NCBI GenBank assembly: GCA_017506865.1
Contig: JAFCMP010000537.1
Coordinates: 248,001 to 312,000, forward strand
DNA: 64,000 bases
From: Tribonema minus
Taxonomy: Eukaryota > Sar > Xanthophyceae > Tribonematales > Tribonemataceae
Direction of reading: 5' to 3'
Every line of letters begins with the position of its first letter. Within the stretch, counting starts at the first letter, position 1. Both the position numbers and the translations under genes were made by a program. The notes under the pieces were generated by a model. That model was not told the DNA's origin. It searched no databases and worked only from the letters and a program-made list of their open reading frames with translations. Positions 1 to 12,047 of the stretch are shown piece after piece.

Positions 1-483
1 CAGTGCAACTCGCATTAAACTTCAACACTTGCACCACGGAGAGAAGGGTGTGTGACGCTGAAGCTACACCCTGTGAGCATCTGCAGCAACCAACACTGCA
101 CAGATGCGCTCTGGTGACCCACATGAAGGCAGCAATAGAAGCGATGGCGCAGTCCCGCGTGGGTACGGGAACATGCCAGGAGGGCGTTGTGACGGACATG
201 CTTCTTTTTTAGAAGTGCATCAGGTGCAGGGTCCGCAGGATCTGTGCAGCGCAAGCATGCTTATCTGATGGCGTAGATAGAGATGGCGGCATTGGAATGT
301 CAACTCTAAAATAGCACTGCTGTTGAAGTTTGTCAGTTGCATTCCATCAGCCAAGGAATTTTACACGCAGGCCAGCGCGGCATAACACCTTGGGACTCCG
401 TGAGACATGATTTCTCTTCCCGTGTGAGTTGTGGTGCCAGCGCATCAATCTTCAACGCGCAAAACTTGCGACTCATTGATTTG

Positions 484-537
484 TTGCAGTTACTGCGGGC
501 CTAGAGATGGGATCGCTCAACAGGACCTACGACGACA
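484..537 (+). repeat. Acceptor-junction echo of the LHC exon
   Basis: A TTGCAG acceptor plus about 48 bp repeats the start of the true exon at 656 (same GGGATCGCTCAACAGGACC core). It reads into a stop (TAG replaces the CTC codon), so it is a non-coding copy upstream of the acceptor in use. Confidence 0.8.
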
Positions 538-655
538 CGCACACATGCCTTCACAGTGTTCGGCAGCGCCACTTACAAGTCGTCAAGAGTCCTACTGTAT
601 GTTCTGTGTAAGTTTTGCCTCAAACTTCAACTTTACTCTTGTTGGCTCGGTGCAG

Positions 656-1840
656 TTATCGCGGGCCTCGAGATGGGATCGCTCAACAGGACCTACGATG
701 ACTCCACGGATGCATGGGGCAAGCTGATCCAGGACCCCTCTGGCGCCAAGCAGTTTGCCGCTAAGAGCGCCGCGGACAAGGCCAAGTCACAGCTGCAGGA
801 GATCAAGAACGGCCGCCTCGCCATGATCGCCATCATGGGTACGTATTGTTTGTGACCTTTCTTCAACTTGAAATGCCATTCAACTCCTATTCCGGTGAGA
901 TCAAGACGGCCGAGGCCATGATTGTCATCATGGGTACGTACTGTATGCTGATGTTCATGAAACTTCAACAATCAATAGCTGAAGATATGTTGTGACAAGT
1001 CACAGCAGGGAGATCAAGGACGGCCGCCTCGCCATCATGGGTACGTATGTATGCCGATGTTCATGTAACTTCAAGATGAAACAGTTGAAGATTTGTTGAG
1101 AAAATCAAGAGCGGCCGCCTCGCCATGATTGCCGTCATGGGCACGCATGCTCAGGCGTCATTCTTCGCATGTTATGGACTGAGTTGTGGGCCTGTGAGCA
1201 TACGAAGGGCACTATTACTGTTTCTAACTGACAAGGACAAGTTCAGCTGCAGGAGTTTCCCAATTGCTGTGTCGCACCATCATGGGTATGTATATGGACA
1301 TTTCTTCAACCTCAACAATCAGTCCTTTTGGCTGATAGTATTAGAGATGAAGAATGGCAGCAGTGAGTGCGTTTGTTGACTTGCCTCTTCGTACTGAAAA
1401 TCACTTGTGCTCTGCTGACGTGGTGTTACAAACAGACATCGAGTCTGCCCAGGGCACTTCTCAGACAGCATGCCTGGCAAGCAAGGCCAGGGATGGAACA
1501 GTGCCTGTTTACTTAAACTGCCGTGCTGTGATCTGATGATCATCATGCGTTTGAGGTGCTCGATGCTTGCATGCGTGTGCGCGATGATGCGTTCTTGTGC
1601 AGTACACTGTGCGCAGTTCACAAGTGTACTGCCACTGCAAGCAGTACCGCAGAGCACGCAGCAGACTCACAGTCCCCAAGGCAAGCTGACCGAGACAAGC
1701 CAACCCTAGCTTACACAATTGTTTTCGGCATTCTGAATTCAAATTCAAACACCCTCCCCCCCTTCCCCCGCCGCTGTGCACTGCCCCCCTTTGCAGGCAT
1801 GCTCATCCAGACTGCCCTCTTCGGCCACCCCCTGCCCTAA
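656..1840 (+). CDS. Light-harvesting chlorophyll-binding protein (LHC/FCP type), 3' part
   Basis: This is the C-terminal part of a thylakoid antenna protein of the LHC superfamily; the N-terminal part lies beyond the left edge or in undetected upstream exons. Two exons are supported: 656-838 and 1797-1840. The first follows a TGCAG acceptor and encodes the third transmembrane helix start, with the family hallmark E-I-K-N-G-R-L-A-M (Glu and Arg bridge the helices, Asn binds chlorophyll). It ends in a Gly codon split in phase 1 at a GTACGT donor. The last exon follows TTTGCAG, completes that Gly and gives GMLIQTALFGHPLP then TAA. The 958-bp intron between them carries five or six decayed copies of the exon end. 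I infer a plastid protein made in the cytosol; the subfamily (FCP, Lhcr, Lhcz) is not determinable from this part. Confidence 0.85.
897..1372 (+). repeat. Array of donor-junction echoes of the LHC exon
   Basis: Degraded copies of the exon end (GAGATCAAGAACGGCCGCCT...) plus the GGGTACGTA donor occur at about 897-937, 992-1047, 1100-1146 and 1231-1290, with a fainter one at 1340-1372. Several are followed by the same intron start, including a CTTCAAC motif. Copies carry small deletions that shift frame. All lie downstream of the true donor at 838. Confidence 0.85.
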
Positions 1841-2696
1841 ACCTAGGGCTTAACATGCGTTCGCTTCCAACCACGCAATTATCAACCCAACCATCGACAA
1901 CACCCCCACACATCGGCAACATTACCCGAAGATTAGATAGGGGGGTCGTCAGGGGGGCACAGGCGCCTTCGCCCCCTCTCTGCTGGCCCTCGATTTGTTA
2001 ATATGCATCTCAGATCACTTTTTGTCATATGCTACACGCCGCGACGGTGTCACTGCTGTCTTTTTGTTACGAGTGATGGTTGCCAATGTGGCTGCCTCAT
2101 GTCTTGCTTGTCAAAGTAATGATGCTCAAGTGCTGTCTTCTGTTGTTGTCAGGTGATGCAAGCACAGCAACCAAAAAGTGAAGTTTTTGCTGCTTTGCGC
2201 ACTCGCTATGACACATCACCTCATGCACACCTTGCCGGTCAAATTGCTGTGCTTGGATGTGTCAGAGCGTGGGAGCATATGGCGGTTGCATGCGTTTTGC
2301 CGTTTGCTACTGGAAACTGCCTGGAGTGTTCTGTTGCATGTGAAGGGAGGTTCAGGCGGTTTCATTGTTGTCAACAAAATCATTATCTCCATACAGAGCA
2401 TGAACCATGTTCTGCATTTGTGTGGTAGCGGTGACGAATATGAAGTTTTGCAAAGCATATTTTGCTACATCCATTACGACAAAGCTGTACCGCCAAGTCT
2501 CAACTCAAGCTACGTATCTGTGCATAGTCGCTGACCTGTTGTGATCTGGAACATCAGAATAAAGGGCAAGCCTTGCACACGCTCCACTTCATGGTATGCA
2601 CTGTCACATTAGGCACCACATACTTGTTTGCATATGGGGAACATCTGAGTCTGCCAGCGCTCTACGCCAACACCCCCACCACCATCGCCACGCCTA
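1841..2696. other. Convergent 3' flank between LHC and the large coiled-coil gene
   Basis: An 856-bp gap between the stop codons of two convergent genes. It should hold both 3' untranslated regions and poly-A sites. Short open frames here (for example 2178-2534) have no exon signals or recognisable motifs and I treat them as chance. Confidence 0.6.
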
Positions 2697-5600
2697 TCAG
2701 GCAAGCATCTGGATGTTTCCCAGCGTGACCTTCGCCTCAAAACCCTTGGGCATATGCACATTCCCCCTCAACCCCCGACCACCGCCACCAGCAATCCCCT
2801 TACCAGCCCCCCCTACAGGGGGCGCCAGAACCGGCTGCGACTGTGCCCGACCATCTACACTTGAAGTTACCCCTTCTTCAGCAGTGCTCAACCACGATCG
2901 GGGCCCCCCCAGGGGGCGCGCAGTCTGCGACCGCCGCGGCTTGAGCAGCTGATGCGTCGCCGCCGCACCGGACTTGGCAGCATCGGTGGCGGCGGCGCGC
3001 GGCGCGGCGGCAGCGGCGGGCTTGGCTGCGGCCCTGCTGCCGTGCGCCGCCGCCGCTGCCGCCGGCAGCACAGGAGCCGCTGCTGCTGCCGCTGCTGCCA
3101 TGACCTGCGCGGGGTCCACTTCATCCAGCAGCGCTCCGCGCAGGCCGCCGCAACCGCCAAACTCCCGGCTGAGGGTCGTCCACTTGACGCGCAGGCGCGT
3201 GCAGTCACGTTTCGCGGCGCCGACCTCGCGCGCCGCGCGCGCGCGCGTGCGGTCGAGCTTGCCCCTGAGTTCCACGTACTTTGCGTCCATTAGGCGTAGT
3301 TGGTCTTCGAGGATCTTGCTGCCCTCGCGGAGTTCGCTGATGGCGCGCGATTTGGCGGCGGCCTTGCGCTCGAGCGCCGCGCCGCGCGCGCGCAGCAGCT
3401 CCACCTGTTGAGTCAGAGTCAGAGTCAATATTTGGCTGGAGTATGTAAGGGTATGTGATGAGTGGACCAAGGGTACATTCGCGAAATGATGCATGTTTGC
3501 AGAGTACACCAGGCCTCCCTATACAGCGACAAGTTCACTAAGTACAGTCGGGAACTGTGAACAGAGTATGTAGTAGGGTCTGAGTCAGGGCTGGGCTAGG
3601 AGGGCGGTTAGGGCCGCAGCACCTCCACGTAAAGTAGAAGAAGATCACCTGGCTGGTTCACCACCGCGCATTTGCCACCACCTGTCGAGTTTTTTTTGTT
3701 GCTTCACTGCGCACTTGACAACACATGCGTGGTCTGAAGGCCACCAATACCTTTGATACTTCGACATCTGGATGAATCATGCAGCAGGCACCGCGCACCT
3801 CCTTTGCAGGCGCAGCTACAATCACCTCGAACCTTGACAGTTGAACTTGAAAGCACTAGGAACTTTGATACATCAACATCGGGACGACTCATGCAGCAGT
3901 CAACTGCCCAAACTGCCCACCTCCTTCTGCAGGCGCAGCTGCTGCTCGTGCGCGCGCGCCTTGGCCGCCGCCTCTTACAAGTAGTACTTGAAATTTTGAT
4001 ACTTGAACTTGCAAGTACTAGGAAGTTTGATACTTCAACATGGGGATGCAGCAGGCGCTTGCGCACCTCCTTCTGCAGGCGCAGCTGCTGCTCGTGCGCG
4101 CGCGCCTTGGCCGCCGCCTCGTGCTTCAAATACGCCATGAGCTTCTCCACGTGCTCGCTCAGAGCCCTTACATGCCCCGCCTGCCGCTCCCCCTCCCCCA
4201 CCGCCCTCAGCCTCCTCCCCTTCTCCTGCCTCAGCGCCTCCACCAGCTGCAAACACCGCGAGCGCAGCGCCGCAATGTCGCCTGTAATCGCCGCCAATCC
4301 CGTTCCGCCGCCGCCGCCATTTTCGGCAAGTGCGCTGGCAGCAGCGCTCAGACCGGCGCATTCCAGGAACATTACGCGTTCTTGGGCGCGCGCCTCGCGC
4401 TCTTCCGCCGCGGACAGCGCCGCCGCGAGCTCCGCCACGCGCGCGCGCAGCGTCCGCTCCGCCGCTGCGCTGCCGCCGCCGCCGCCGCCGCTGCCGCCGA
4501 CGCCGCCACCACTGCTGCCGCCGCGGCCGCCGTGGGCGCCAACGGCCGGGGCAGCGGCAGCAGCAGCGGCGGAGGCGGCGGCGGCGCTCTTGCTGCCGCC
4601 GCCGTGAGCGCCCGCAGGCGGCGCAGCAGCAGCAGCAGCAGCAGCAGTGGCAGCAGCGGCGGCATCGTCGGCGGCGGCGGCAGCGGCGGTGGCGGCGTCA
4701 GCGGCGTCGGCGGCGTCGGCGGCGGCAGCGGCGGCGGCGGCGGCGGTGGCGGGGGTAATGGGCCTGGACGCTGCCGCCACTCTGTTGGCAAACTGCAGTG
4801 CCTGGTGCGCAAAGTTGCTGGCCCGGACCTCCGCACGAACGGCACGCTCTCGCAGACCGGCTTCGCGCAGCGCGCCCGCCGCTGCGGTGTCTTCCGCCGC
4901 TTTGACGCCTGCGATTGCGATTGCGGTTAGGGTTAGGGTTAGGGTTAGGGTTAGGGTTAGAGTTAGGGTTAGGGTTAGGGTTAGGGTTGGCGCGCTAGGA
5001 AGTCAGTCGCCGTACGCGCATCGGCAACTCGTGAGGTCAATGTCATTCGTCTTGTTCAGCGCAATCATGGCTGAAGCGGGCTGATGCGTGTGTGTGCAAG
5101 TTTCCATTTTGAATTAGGGTAGGGTTGTTGCCATGCATTCTGTGCTGTCCAGTCACGGCCGAACTGAGCTATGTTCACGTGTGCTCAGTGCATATGCGGA
5201 ATGGAGGGTGAAGTATGACATGTTCAAGATGAAGTATGACATGTTCGGCAACCGTGCGACGGCGCATCCTTTGCCTGCACAGCCAAGTGCAACTTGAAGT
5301 CACCCACCGCCTGGCATGAAACACAATCGACACTGGGGCTCAAAGAACAGCTTGTGGGAGGCTGAAATTGAGCATTGCGCACTACAAACAACTGCGCTGT
5401 GAGCACATGCTTGACACAGCACTTTTCACAAGGTGTCCGCCCTTCAAGCGAAACTCAACGAACTACCTACTAATAGTGTCGTTGAGACACTTGCAGACTG
5501 TCACACAACATGTAGATTCCGTACAGCAAGCTTCAAGTTAGATGCCATTCATCTGGGCTTTTCGCGCCCTGAGCGAGAATTCATACAAAGTACGTACCTG

Positions 5601-8600
5601 CTGCTTGTGCCAGCAGTACCAGCTCCAGTACACTGGCCCCATCCACATGGCGGTTGAGCTGCGCTGCAATCGTGTGCGCAGCAGCATCGAGCTGACTCTG
5701 CGCCGCCGCTGCTGCGCCGCGCGCTGCATCAAGTTCAGCGCGTAGCTGCAGTAGCTCCTCCTGCCGCGGCGGCGGTGCTGCGCTTCTGCTGGCGTCTGGG
5801 CAGTCGGGTAAACAGTTAGGGTTAGAATTAGGGTTAGGGTTAGGGTTAGGGTTAGGGCTGCGGCGCGCGCTGCATCAAGTTCAGCACGCAGTTGCAATAA
5901 CTCCTCCTGCCGCGGCGGCAGAGCTGAGCTTCTGCTGGCGTCTGGGGGGGGGGGCGTAAAGAGTTAAGGTTAGAGTTTTGGTTAGAGTGAGGGTGAGGGT
6001 TAGGGTAAGGGGCCAGGAATGCTGCTAAAGAGTTAGATTTAGGACAAGAATTAGGGTTTGGGCCAGGGCTAGGGTTGGGGAGGGTATGGTTGGTGTGCAG
6101 GAGATGCTGCTAATTTCAGCGCCATATTATTGAGCAGAAACTGCTGCTGCCGGTGTGCGACATGGAATGATTGAATGCCCTGGCGTGTGTATGAGTGGCA
6201 TCAACTGGACACTGCCGCACTGCGCCGCACATCACAGATAGGAATTTTGTACCAGGGTTACGTGACCTGAACAAGCAGTACGTATTCATGTGATGTATGG
6301 GTGCTGGGCGTTGCTTCACTACGTGCAGACAAGGCATGTCACGCGAGGGGTTGCGATGCCTACACCAGCAAGAAGTGTAATACCGGAGCACACGTTGCCG
6401 AGCAGTGCTCCAAAGACGAACTGCAGCAGTGTCCCTGTGCACATCGCAGAAAAGACCTTCACATATTTATGAGGCTGCGTGACCTGTTACCAGTCACAAC
6501 AATCTGTGTACCGCATCGATTGCTCAGCGACTGCCTCAAATTCGCATCGATTGCTCAGCGATTGCCTCATATTCTCACCTGAGGAGCGTGCCTGGGGAAC
6601 GGGCGGCACCGCAGCAGGCGGCACCGGCGGCGCTGCCGCAAATGCCGCCGGAACTTCTGGCTCTCCAACTGATGAGTTGCCGTCGCCATCGTCATTTCGT
6701 TCGTAGCTGTTGTCACCTGCGTAGCTGGTGTCGACCGAGTAGCTCTTGACGTGCACAACTTCAAGATCGGCTGGCGACGCCTCTGCCTGTCCCTCGTCAT
6801 ATGCACCGCCGCCGCTGTGCGCATCGCCTGTGCCAGTTTTGCCGTACTCAGCACCGCTGCGGCTTTCCGCATTAACGTCGTGTTCGCCAGTGTCATCGAT
6901 ACTGCGGCTGGCGTTTTTGCCGTACTCAGCATCATGCTCGGCACCTGCGTAGCTTTCCGCGCTTACTCCGTGTTCGCCAGCGTCGTCGATATCGTGGTCG
7001 GCGTCGCTGGCGTACTGGTCCTCTTCTTCGGCAGCAGCTGCATCAGGGTTCAGTAGGGCGTCGCCCATCGCGTCGCGAAACGCCTTGGAGTCCGTGGCAA
7101 AATCATCCTCCGAGTACGCATCGCCGTTGTCGTTGATTGGCGGCACGTCACCATCCTGTGTGGAAATGGTGTTGAAGTTGAAGTTGAAGTTGGGGCGGCG
7201 GCGGGCGCTGATGCGCAGGTGCCGTAAGTGTGATTCACGTGACAAAGCATGTCACTTCGAAGCACTATAAGAGTTGTTGCGAGTAAGTGTGATTCACGTA
7301 GCATAGCATGCACTGTGAGTGTCGTTGCGAGTTGCATCATTTTATGGAGTCTGTGGCAAAGTCATCATCGGAGCATGCGTCGCCGTTGTCTTCGGCAGTC
7401 GCCGGTGGCACCCTGTGCAGAATTTGATGTTGAAGTTGAAGTTGAGGTGGCGTCGGGTGATGCGCACGAGCCATATTTGTGATTACGTAGGGAAGCATGT
7501 ACTACAGGTGGTGTTGCGAGTTGCATCATCTTATGGCCATGCTCAAGTTCAGACCCTACACAGACCCTACACACAAACAGATGCATTCGAAAATGGGCAT
7601 AACCACTGCTGCGCTCAGGCAGGAAGATCGCTCTGCCAGATTTTATGAACTGAAGCTCATCAGGACCGCAGAGCAGTGAATGAACGAATGCAACAATTGC
7701 GTGCCCAGCCAACAGAAATAGCATGGTGAATTTGGATTATATTAGGGTTGACTCCAACCCTAACCGTTACCCTTACCCTTACCCTAGCACTACACCTTGT
7801 GATGACTGATACGAGAGCTCTAACCCGAGCTTCAACTATGGAGTACAATCTCATGCTTCTAACCTACATGCATGCAGAGTTTAGCGAGCATACTGGCTGA
7901 CATGCATTGGCCCCCTCACCTTGTCGCTCTCGTGACCGTTGAGCGCTGCTGCCACCACATCCTCGTCATCGCCCCCTTCCCACCCCCCATACGACGCCTC
8001 CGACGCCGCCGACCCGCGCTGCTGCCCGCCCGCCGCTATCCTCTGCACCTCTGCCGCCGCCGCCGCTGCCGCAGCTGCCGATCGCTCCACAGAGCTCCTG
8101 TTGAGCACTGTCATTAGCGGAGTGTCACCACCCGCATGCTGTGGCAGTTGCTGCGCAGCGCTGCTCAGCGGCATGTTGTTAATGGCCCCCGCAGAGTCGG
8201 TCGCGTCCGCACCCGAAGCCGCGGGGTCGCCCTGCTCTGCCGCTGCTGCTGAGCTCGGTAGTGGGGAGGCGAGCGCTGCTGCTGTGGCGGCGCTGCTGCT
8301 GCGCCGCGGTGCCTGTACTGGTGCGTAGGGATTGCTGTTGGCATGTGCGGTCGCCGCTGCTGCTGATACCGAAGCCGTACTTGTCGTCTGCTGAGCACTG
8401 GCTGCTGCTGCTGCTGCCTCCTCGCCAACTTCAACTATGTGACTCTCCTCCGTCTCTGGCTGCTCTGCAGGTAGCTGCGACTCTTCAGCGAAGTCATCTT
8501 CAAAGTACGACTCTCCACCCTCCACCTGCTCCTCATGAGGCACAGCCCCAGACTGGTCTCCTGTGTGGGAACCAGTCTCAGATCGTTTTGCGTCAAGAAC

Positions 8601-11600
8601 GCCGCCGTTGTCACCTTTCTCCGCGCGCAGCCCGTCAGAAGACTGGGCCACTTCGCCTGGTGTGTGAACGGCAGCGTGAGCATGCGCATCGCTGTTCTGC
8701 TGCTCCTGAGCACTGCTGCCGCTGCTGCGACGTCTCGTCGCTGCGCCACCCGCAGCGGCATCGCCCGCGCATTCCCCTGTTGCCCCTGCGCTGCTGCGTT
8801 GCCGCTGCGCAGCTGCGTGACTATTGTCCGAAACAACATCGGCCGCAGCGCTGCCGCCGCCGTTGCTGCCGCCGCTACCGCTGCTGTGACAGCGTGCAGC
8901 TGCCTCCGCGCCAGGCGCATCCGCATCAGCAGCGGCAGCAGCAGCAGCTGGCTGCGCGGCGCCGCTGCTGCGCCGCCGCTGCTCGCTGCTGCCGACAACC
9001 ACCATGTCCATGCGCCGCGAGCTGCTAGACCTCCTCACCGGCAGCAGCACTCCACCCGTCGCCAATGGCTCCTCCGCTGCCGCCTGCGCTGTGCGCGCGC
9101 TGCCGCGCCGCTGCTCGCTGCCATCTCCACTGCTGAGCACTGCATCACCGCCGCTGCCGCCGCTGCTGCTGCAGCGCCTCTGCTCCACCGGCGCGTCCGC
9201 AGCTGGCGGCGTATCGGGCGACGCAGTGCCATGCTGCGTGCCGCTGCTGCTGCTGCTGCTGCGGCGGCGGCGCTGGTCACCAGCAGGAGAGCCCACGGGC
9301 GACACGACGTCGATGCGCCGCGAGCTGCTGCGCCGCTTCAGCAGCAGCGCGCCGTGCGCAGCTGCATCTGCGTCCACTGCAGCGCCGTCTCCCTGCTGCA
9401 GAGCGCTGCTGCGGCGCCGCTGCTGCTGCTGCTCTGCCGCCTCCGCCTGCGCCGCCGCCGCGCCGTCCGCTGCCGCCCCAGCGCTGCTGCGGCGCTGTTT
9501 CCCCTGCGGCGCTGCTGTCAGATGTGCGGCGGCGGCGCCGATGGGGTCCGCCTGCTGCGCACTGCTGCTGCTGCCGCTGCTGCTGTTGCTGATGCGCAGC
9601 TTGGCATTCACCTGCTCGGCAGCAGATTCCGTCTCAGTGCCGGATGCCGGCGCGGCAGCAGTGCTCAGGTTGCTGGGTTGCTGCGATGGCCTTCGCGCAG
9701 CACCCTCCGACACACCAACCTGCTGCGCAGCGCCGCTGCTCCTGCGCCGCTCCGGCATCGCTGCCTCCCAGGTCTGCTGCGGCGCCGCACCGCTGCTGCT
9801 GCTGCTGCTGCTGCTGCGTCGCTCCTGCCGCTGCGCTGCTGCTGCGGGATCCTGTGCCGCTGGCGCACCGTTACCCTCTGCAGCGGCAGCATCGTGGCTG
9901 TTGGAATCAGGCGCCGCCGCTGCTGCCGCGCCCGCTGCAGGCATGTCCTCGAAGCGCCGCGCGCTGCTGCACCGCTGCTGCTGCTGCACCTGAGCTGGCT
10001 CCGTAATGCTCAACTTCCGCTGCGTATCGCCGTGCTGCTCCGCTGGCGCAGTTGCCAAGTCGCCGGCTGGTGCGGCGCTCCCAAGCTGCAGAGCACTGCT
10101 AGTGCTGCTGCTGCTGCTTCGCTGCTGCTGACCCGCTGCTGTCGCAGGCTCACCAGATTGCTTAGCAGTGCTGCTGCTGCGGCGCTCACCCTGTGCAGTA
10201 CCACTCACATCACCCGTCGAACTGGCGACCCCTTGCGCTGCGCTGCCGCTGCTGCTGCGGCGACGCTGCGGCGCTGCCGCCGCTGCCGCTGCTGCTGCTG
10301 CGGCGCCGTCCAGCTGCGGCGCGCTGCTGCGCCGCCGCTCCGTGGCAGTTGCGAGTGTAACCGACGCTGCCGCAGTTGCGCTGACCCTCTGCTGAGTGCT
10401 GCTGCTGTGCTGCTGCGATGGCTCATCTGCCGTAGCGGTTAGGGCTGTGCTCATCTGCTGCGCGCTGTTCGCAGGCTCAGCATCTTCAAACTCAGCTGAG
10501 TACTGCTGCATCAGCGGCACGTGCTGCTGTTCCGAGTGTGTGCTCGCAGCCTCGTGCAGAGATTCCGCAACTTCTGTGCGCTGCTGCTGCTGCTGCTGCT
10601 GCTCGACAGATGCCTCGCCGAAACTGCCATCTCCATAACTTTCATCCTGCGCAGTAGGGCTAGGGTGGACATTGCTGGCGGTCTGCTTTGGCATTGCGCT
10701 CTCCTGCCGGTCCTCTGGTCTATCTTTGTCCGCGATGCCTGCAGGTGGTTCCGATGCTGACTCCTGCTGCTGCTGCTGCTGCTCCTGCTGCCAATTGCCA
10801 CTCAGTGACTTGCCATTCGCCGCAGGCTGCTGCATCACCGCCACCTCCACTGGCGTAGCAGCAGCAGCGGCGGCAGACGTATCTTCAGAAGCGGACCGCT
10901 GAGCCTCCGCAGCACTGCCACCTGGCAGTGCACCTGCGCTTTCCGAAACGGCATCATCGTTGGCTGATGGTTGCTGAGCATCCGCTGCGGCAGTGCTCAG
11001 TGTTGCAGCAGCGGGATCACCAGCAAGAAACTTACTCATGGCCTCCTGAAGCGCGTTGGACTGCTCAGAGAAGTCGTCTGTGTAGCTGGTGCCTCCGACT
11101 GTGTCAACTGAGGGCTCCTGGCAGAGAAATAACTGGCCAGCATCGGTGTTGTTCACAGCAGCAGCCTGCTGCGGCTCCTGCATAGCAAGGGCTTCAGATA
11201 GCGGAGCGCCAGGGGAGGCGGCGGCAGCATCTGCGGCAGTAGTGCGGCCTTCATCTGCTGATGAAGTAGAAGCGGCCTCGTTGCTGTCCATGCCTTCATG
11301 AAGCTGACTGTGCAGGTCGATGGTAGAGATGTGCGCAGCGTCGCTGGCCGAGACGACTCCCGCATTTTTGTCATGCTGCTCTGCATTGCTGTCAGCGATA
11401 TCTGCGTCAGCCGCGACAGCAGCGACCGCTTGAATCTCGTCGTCTCCAGCTGCCGCGTCCTGCTCGTGGAAGGAATCTGCACTGTATTGATCATCGCTTT
11501 GTTCGGCTGGTGCAACACTGTCAGCTACATCAGTGGGATTGCTCGTGCTCTCGCTCGCTGACTCGACCGTCACCGTTGCGTCAGCCTGTTGCGGATGAGT

Positions 11601-11747
11601 CGTGCTGGCGGGTGACAGCGAGGTGGCGGGCGGCTCGCCTCTGCTACGACGCCTGCCGCTGTGCCCATCCTCGGCAGCGTCAACAACGTGGTCTTCCTTG
11701 CCTAAGCCGTCTACTGATTCGAAGGCGTCTACACTGTAGTCTTCCAT
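2697..11747 (-). CDS. Large low-complexity and coiled-coil protein, five exons, 2050 residues
   Basis: Exons, in order of transcription: 11747-7920, 7155-6579, 5795-5598, 4908-4067 and 3404-2697. They join in phases 0, 1, 1, 0, total 6153 nt and end in TGA. The start ATG sits in GCCACCATGG, a near-perfect eukaryotic start context. Residues 1-1276 (one exon) are rich in Ala, Ser, Gln and Glu, with dozens of R-R-S-S motifs that look like basophilic-kinase sites. Acidic-aromatic motifs of the form Y-x-(D/E)-D-F recur (SYTDDF, SYFEDDF, AYSEDDF and others). Exon 3 and the ends of exons 4 and 5 are coiled coil (LLQLRAELDAAR, EDQLRLMDAKYVELRGKL); poly-Ala blocks lie between. No catalytic domain is seen. 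I infer a scaffold or cytoskeletal/ciliary-type protein, but the family is not recognised. Introns hold echoes of exons 3 and 4 and telomere-like arrays. Confidence 0.85.
3789..3978 (-). repeat. Two donor-junction echoes of exon 4 of the large coiled-coil gene
   Basis: On the - strand, copies of the exon 4 end (GAGCAGCAGCTGCGCCTGCA then AGGAG/GTG) lie at about 3978-3919 and 3820-3789. Both are downstream of the true donor at 4067; the second is shorter and more decayed. Confidence 0.8.
4927..4988. repeat. Interstitial telomere-like array (TTAGGG)n
   Basis: About ten TTAGGG units, one altered to TTAGAG. It lies just upstream of the exon 4 acceptor (4908) of the - strand gene, so the transcript would read CCCTAA there, supplying CTAAC branch-point-like and pyrimidine-rich sequence next to the splice site. 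Confidence 0.9.
5547..5593 (-). repeat. 45-bp hairpin element, copy 1 (intron 3 of the large coiled-coil gene)
   Basis: In the sense of the host gene it reads AGTAC, a T/A-rich stretch, ATTCTCGCTCAGGGCGCG, A-run, AGCCCAGATGAAT. The core GGGC-(GCGAAAA)-GCCC can form a short hairpin. It begins 5 bases inside the intron, immediately after the exon 3 donor at 5598. Related copies lie at 30253, 44967 and 60469. Confidence 0.75.
5816..5857. repeat. Telomere-like array abutting a truncated exon echo
   Basis: Six to seven TTAGGG-type units upstream (in gene sense) of exon 3 at 5795. Its right edge directly replaces the end of the exon 3 echo at 5858-5946: the copied exon runs straight into the repeat. 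Confidence 0.85.
5858..5946 (-). repeat. Acceptor-junction echo of exon 3 of the large coiled-coil gene
   Basis: In gene sense it starts with a poly-C and CAG acceptor, then copies the exon 3 start (GACGCCAGCAGAAGC..., encoding RQEELLQLRAELDAAR) with open frame, until the telomere-like array cuts it off. It lies upstream of the true acceptor at 5795. Confidence 0.85.
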
Positions 11748-12047
11748 GGTGGCAAGACTGATGATACCGCGTGTTCTGTTTTAAGCTCCCATTGCCGCTG
11801 TAGGCGAACGTCAACACTCACTTTGCCCAAAACACTCACACATGCACTGACGGTTTCATGATGTCACTGTTGCAAAGTTCAGCTCGCACCAGCTGATCGC
11901 AGTGAGTTGCCAAAAGGAGGAAAGCGTTCATCGAGTGGCGCGCGCCATCAAACCTGCATCGGCGGCACTAGTGCAACGGCCTTCACCTGTGCGCTTACAC
12001 TGGTCTACAGCGTGTGTGGCGTAAGTTCTGCTTGGGAGGGCACCGCC
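11748..12047. promoter_or_regulatory. Divergent promoter region, 300 bp
   Basis: Lies between the start codons of the large coiled-coil gene (- strand, 11747) and the EF-hand gene (+ strand, 12048). It must hold both 5' untranslated regions and promoters. I see no clear TATA box or named operator. Confidence 0.55.

Noticed and set aside
4040-4930. Long + strand Ala/Arg-rich frames over the poly-Ala region
   Set aside because: Antisense of exon 4 of the large coiled-coil gene; GC-rich trinucleotide repeats stay open on both strands.
4927-4988. A chromosome end
   Set aside because: The telomere-like arrays are short, interior, in both orientations, and flanked by coding exons, so the window is not terminal.
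8535-10442. 635-residue + strand open frame (and other + strand frames at 9004-9993)
   Set aside because: It is the antisense shadow of the 3.8-kb GC-rich exon of the - strand gene, which has a Kozak start, proper donors and in-phase downstream exons.
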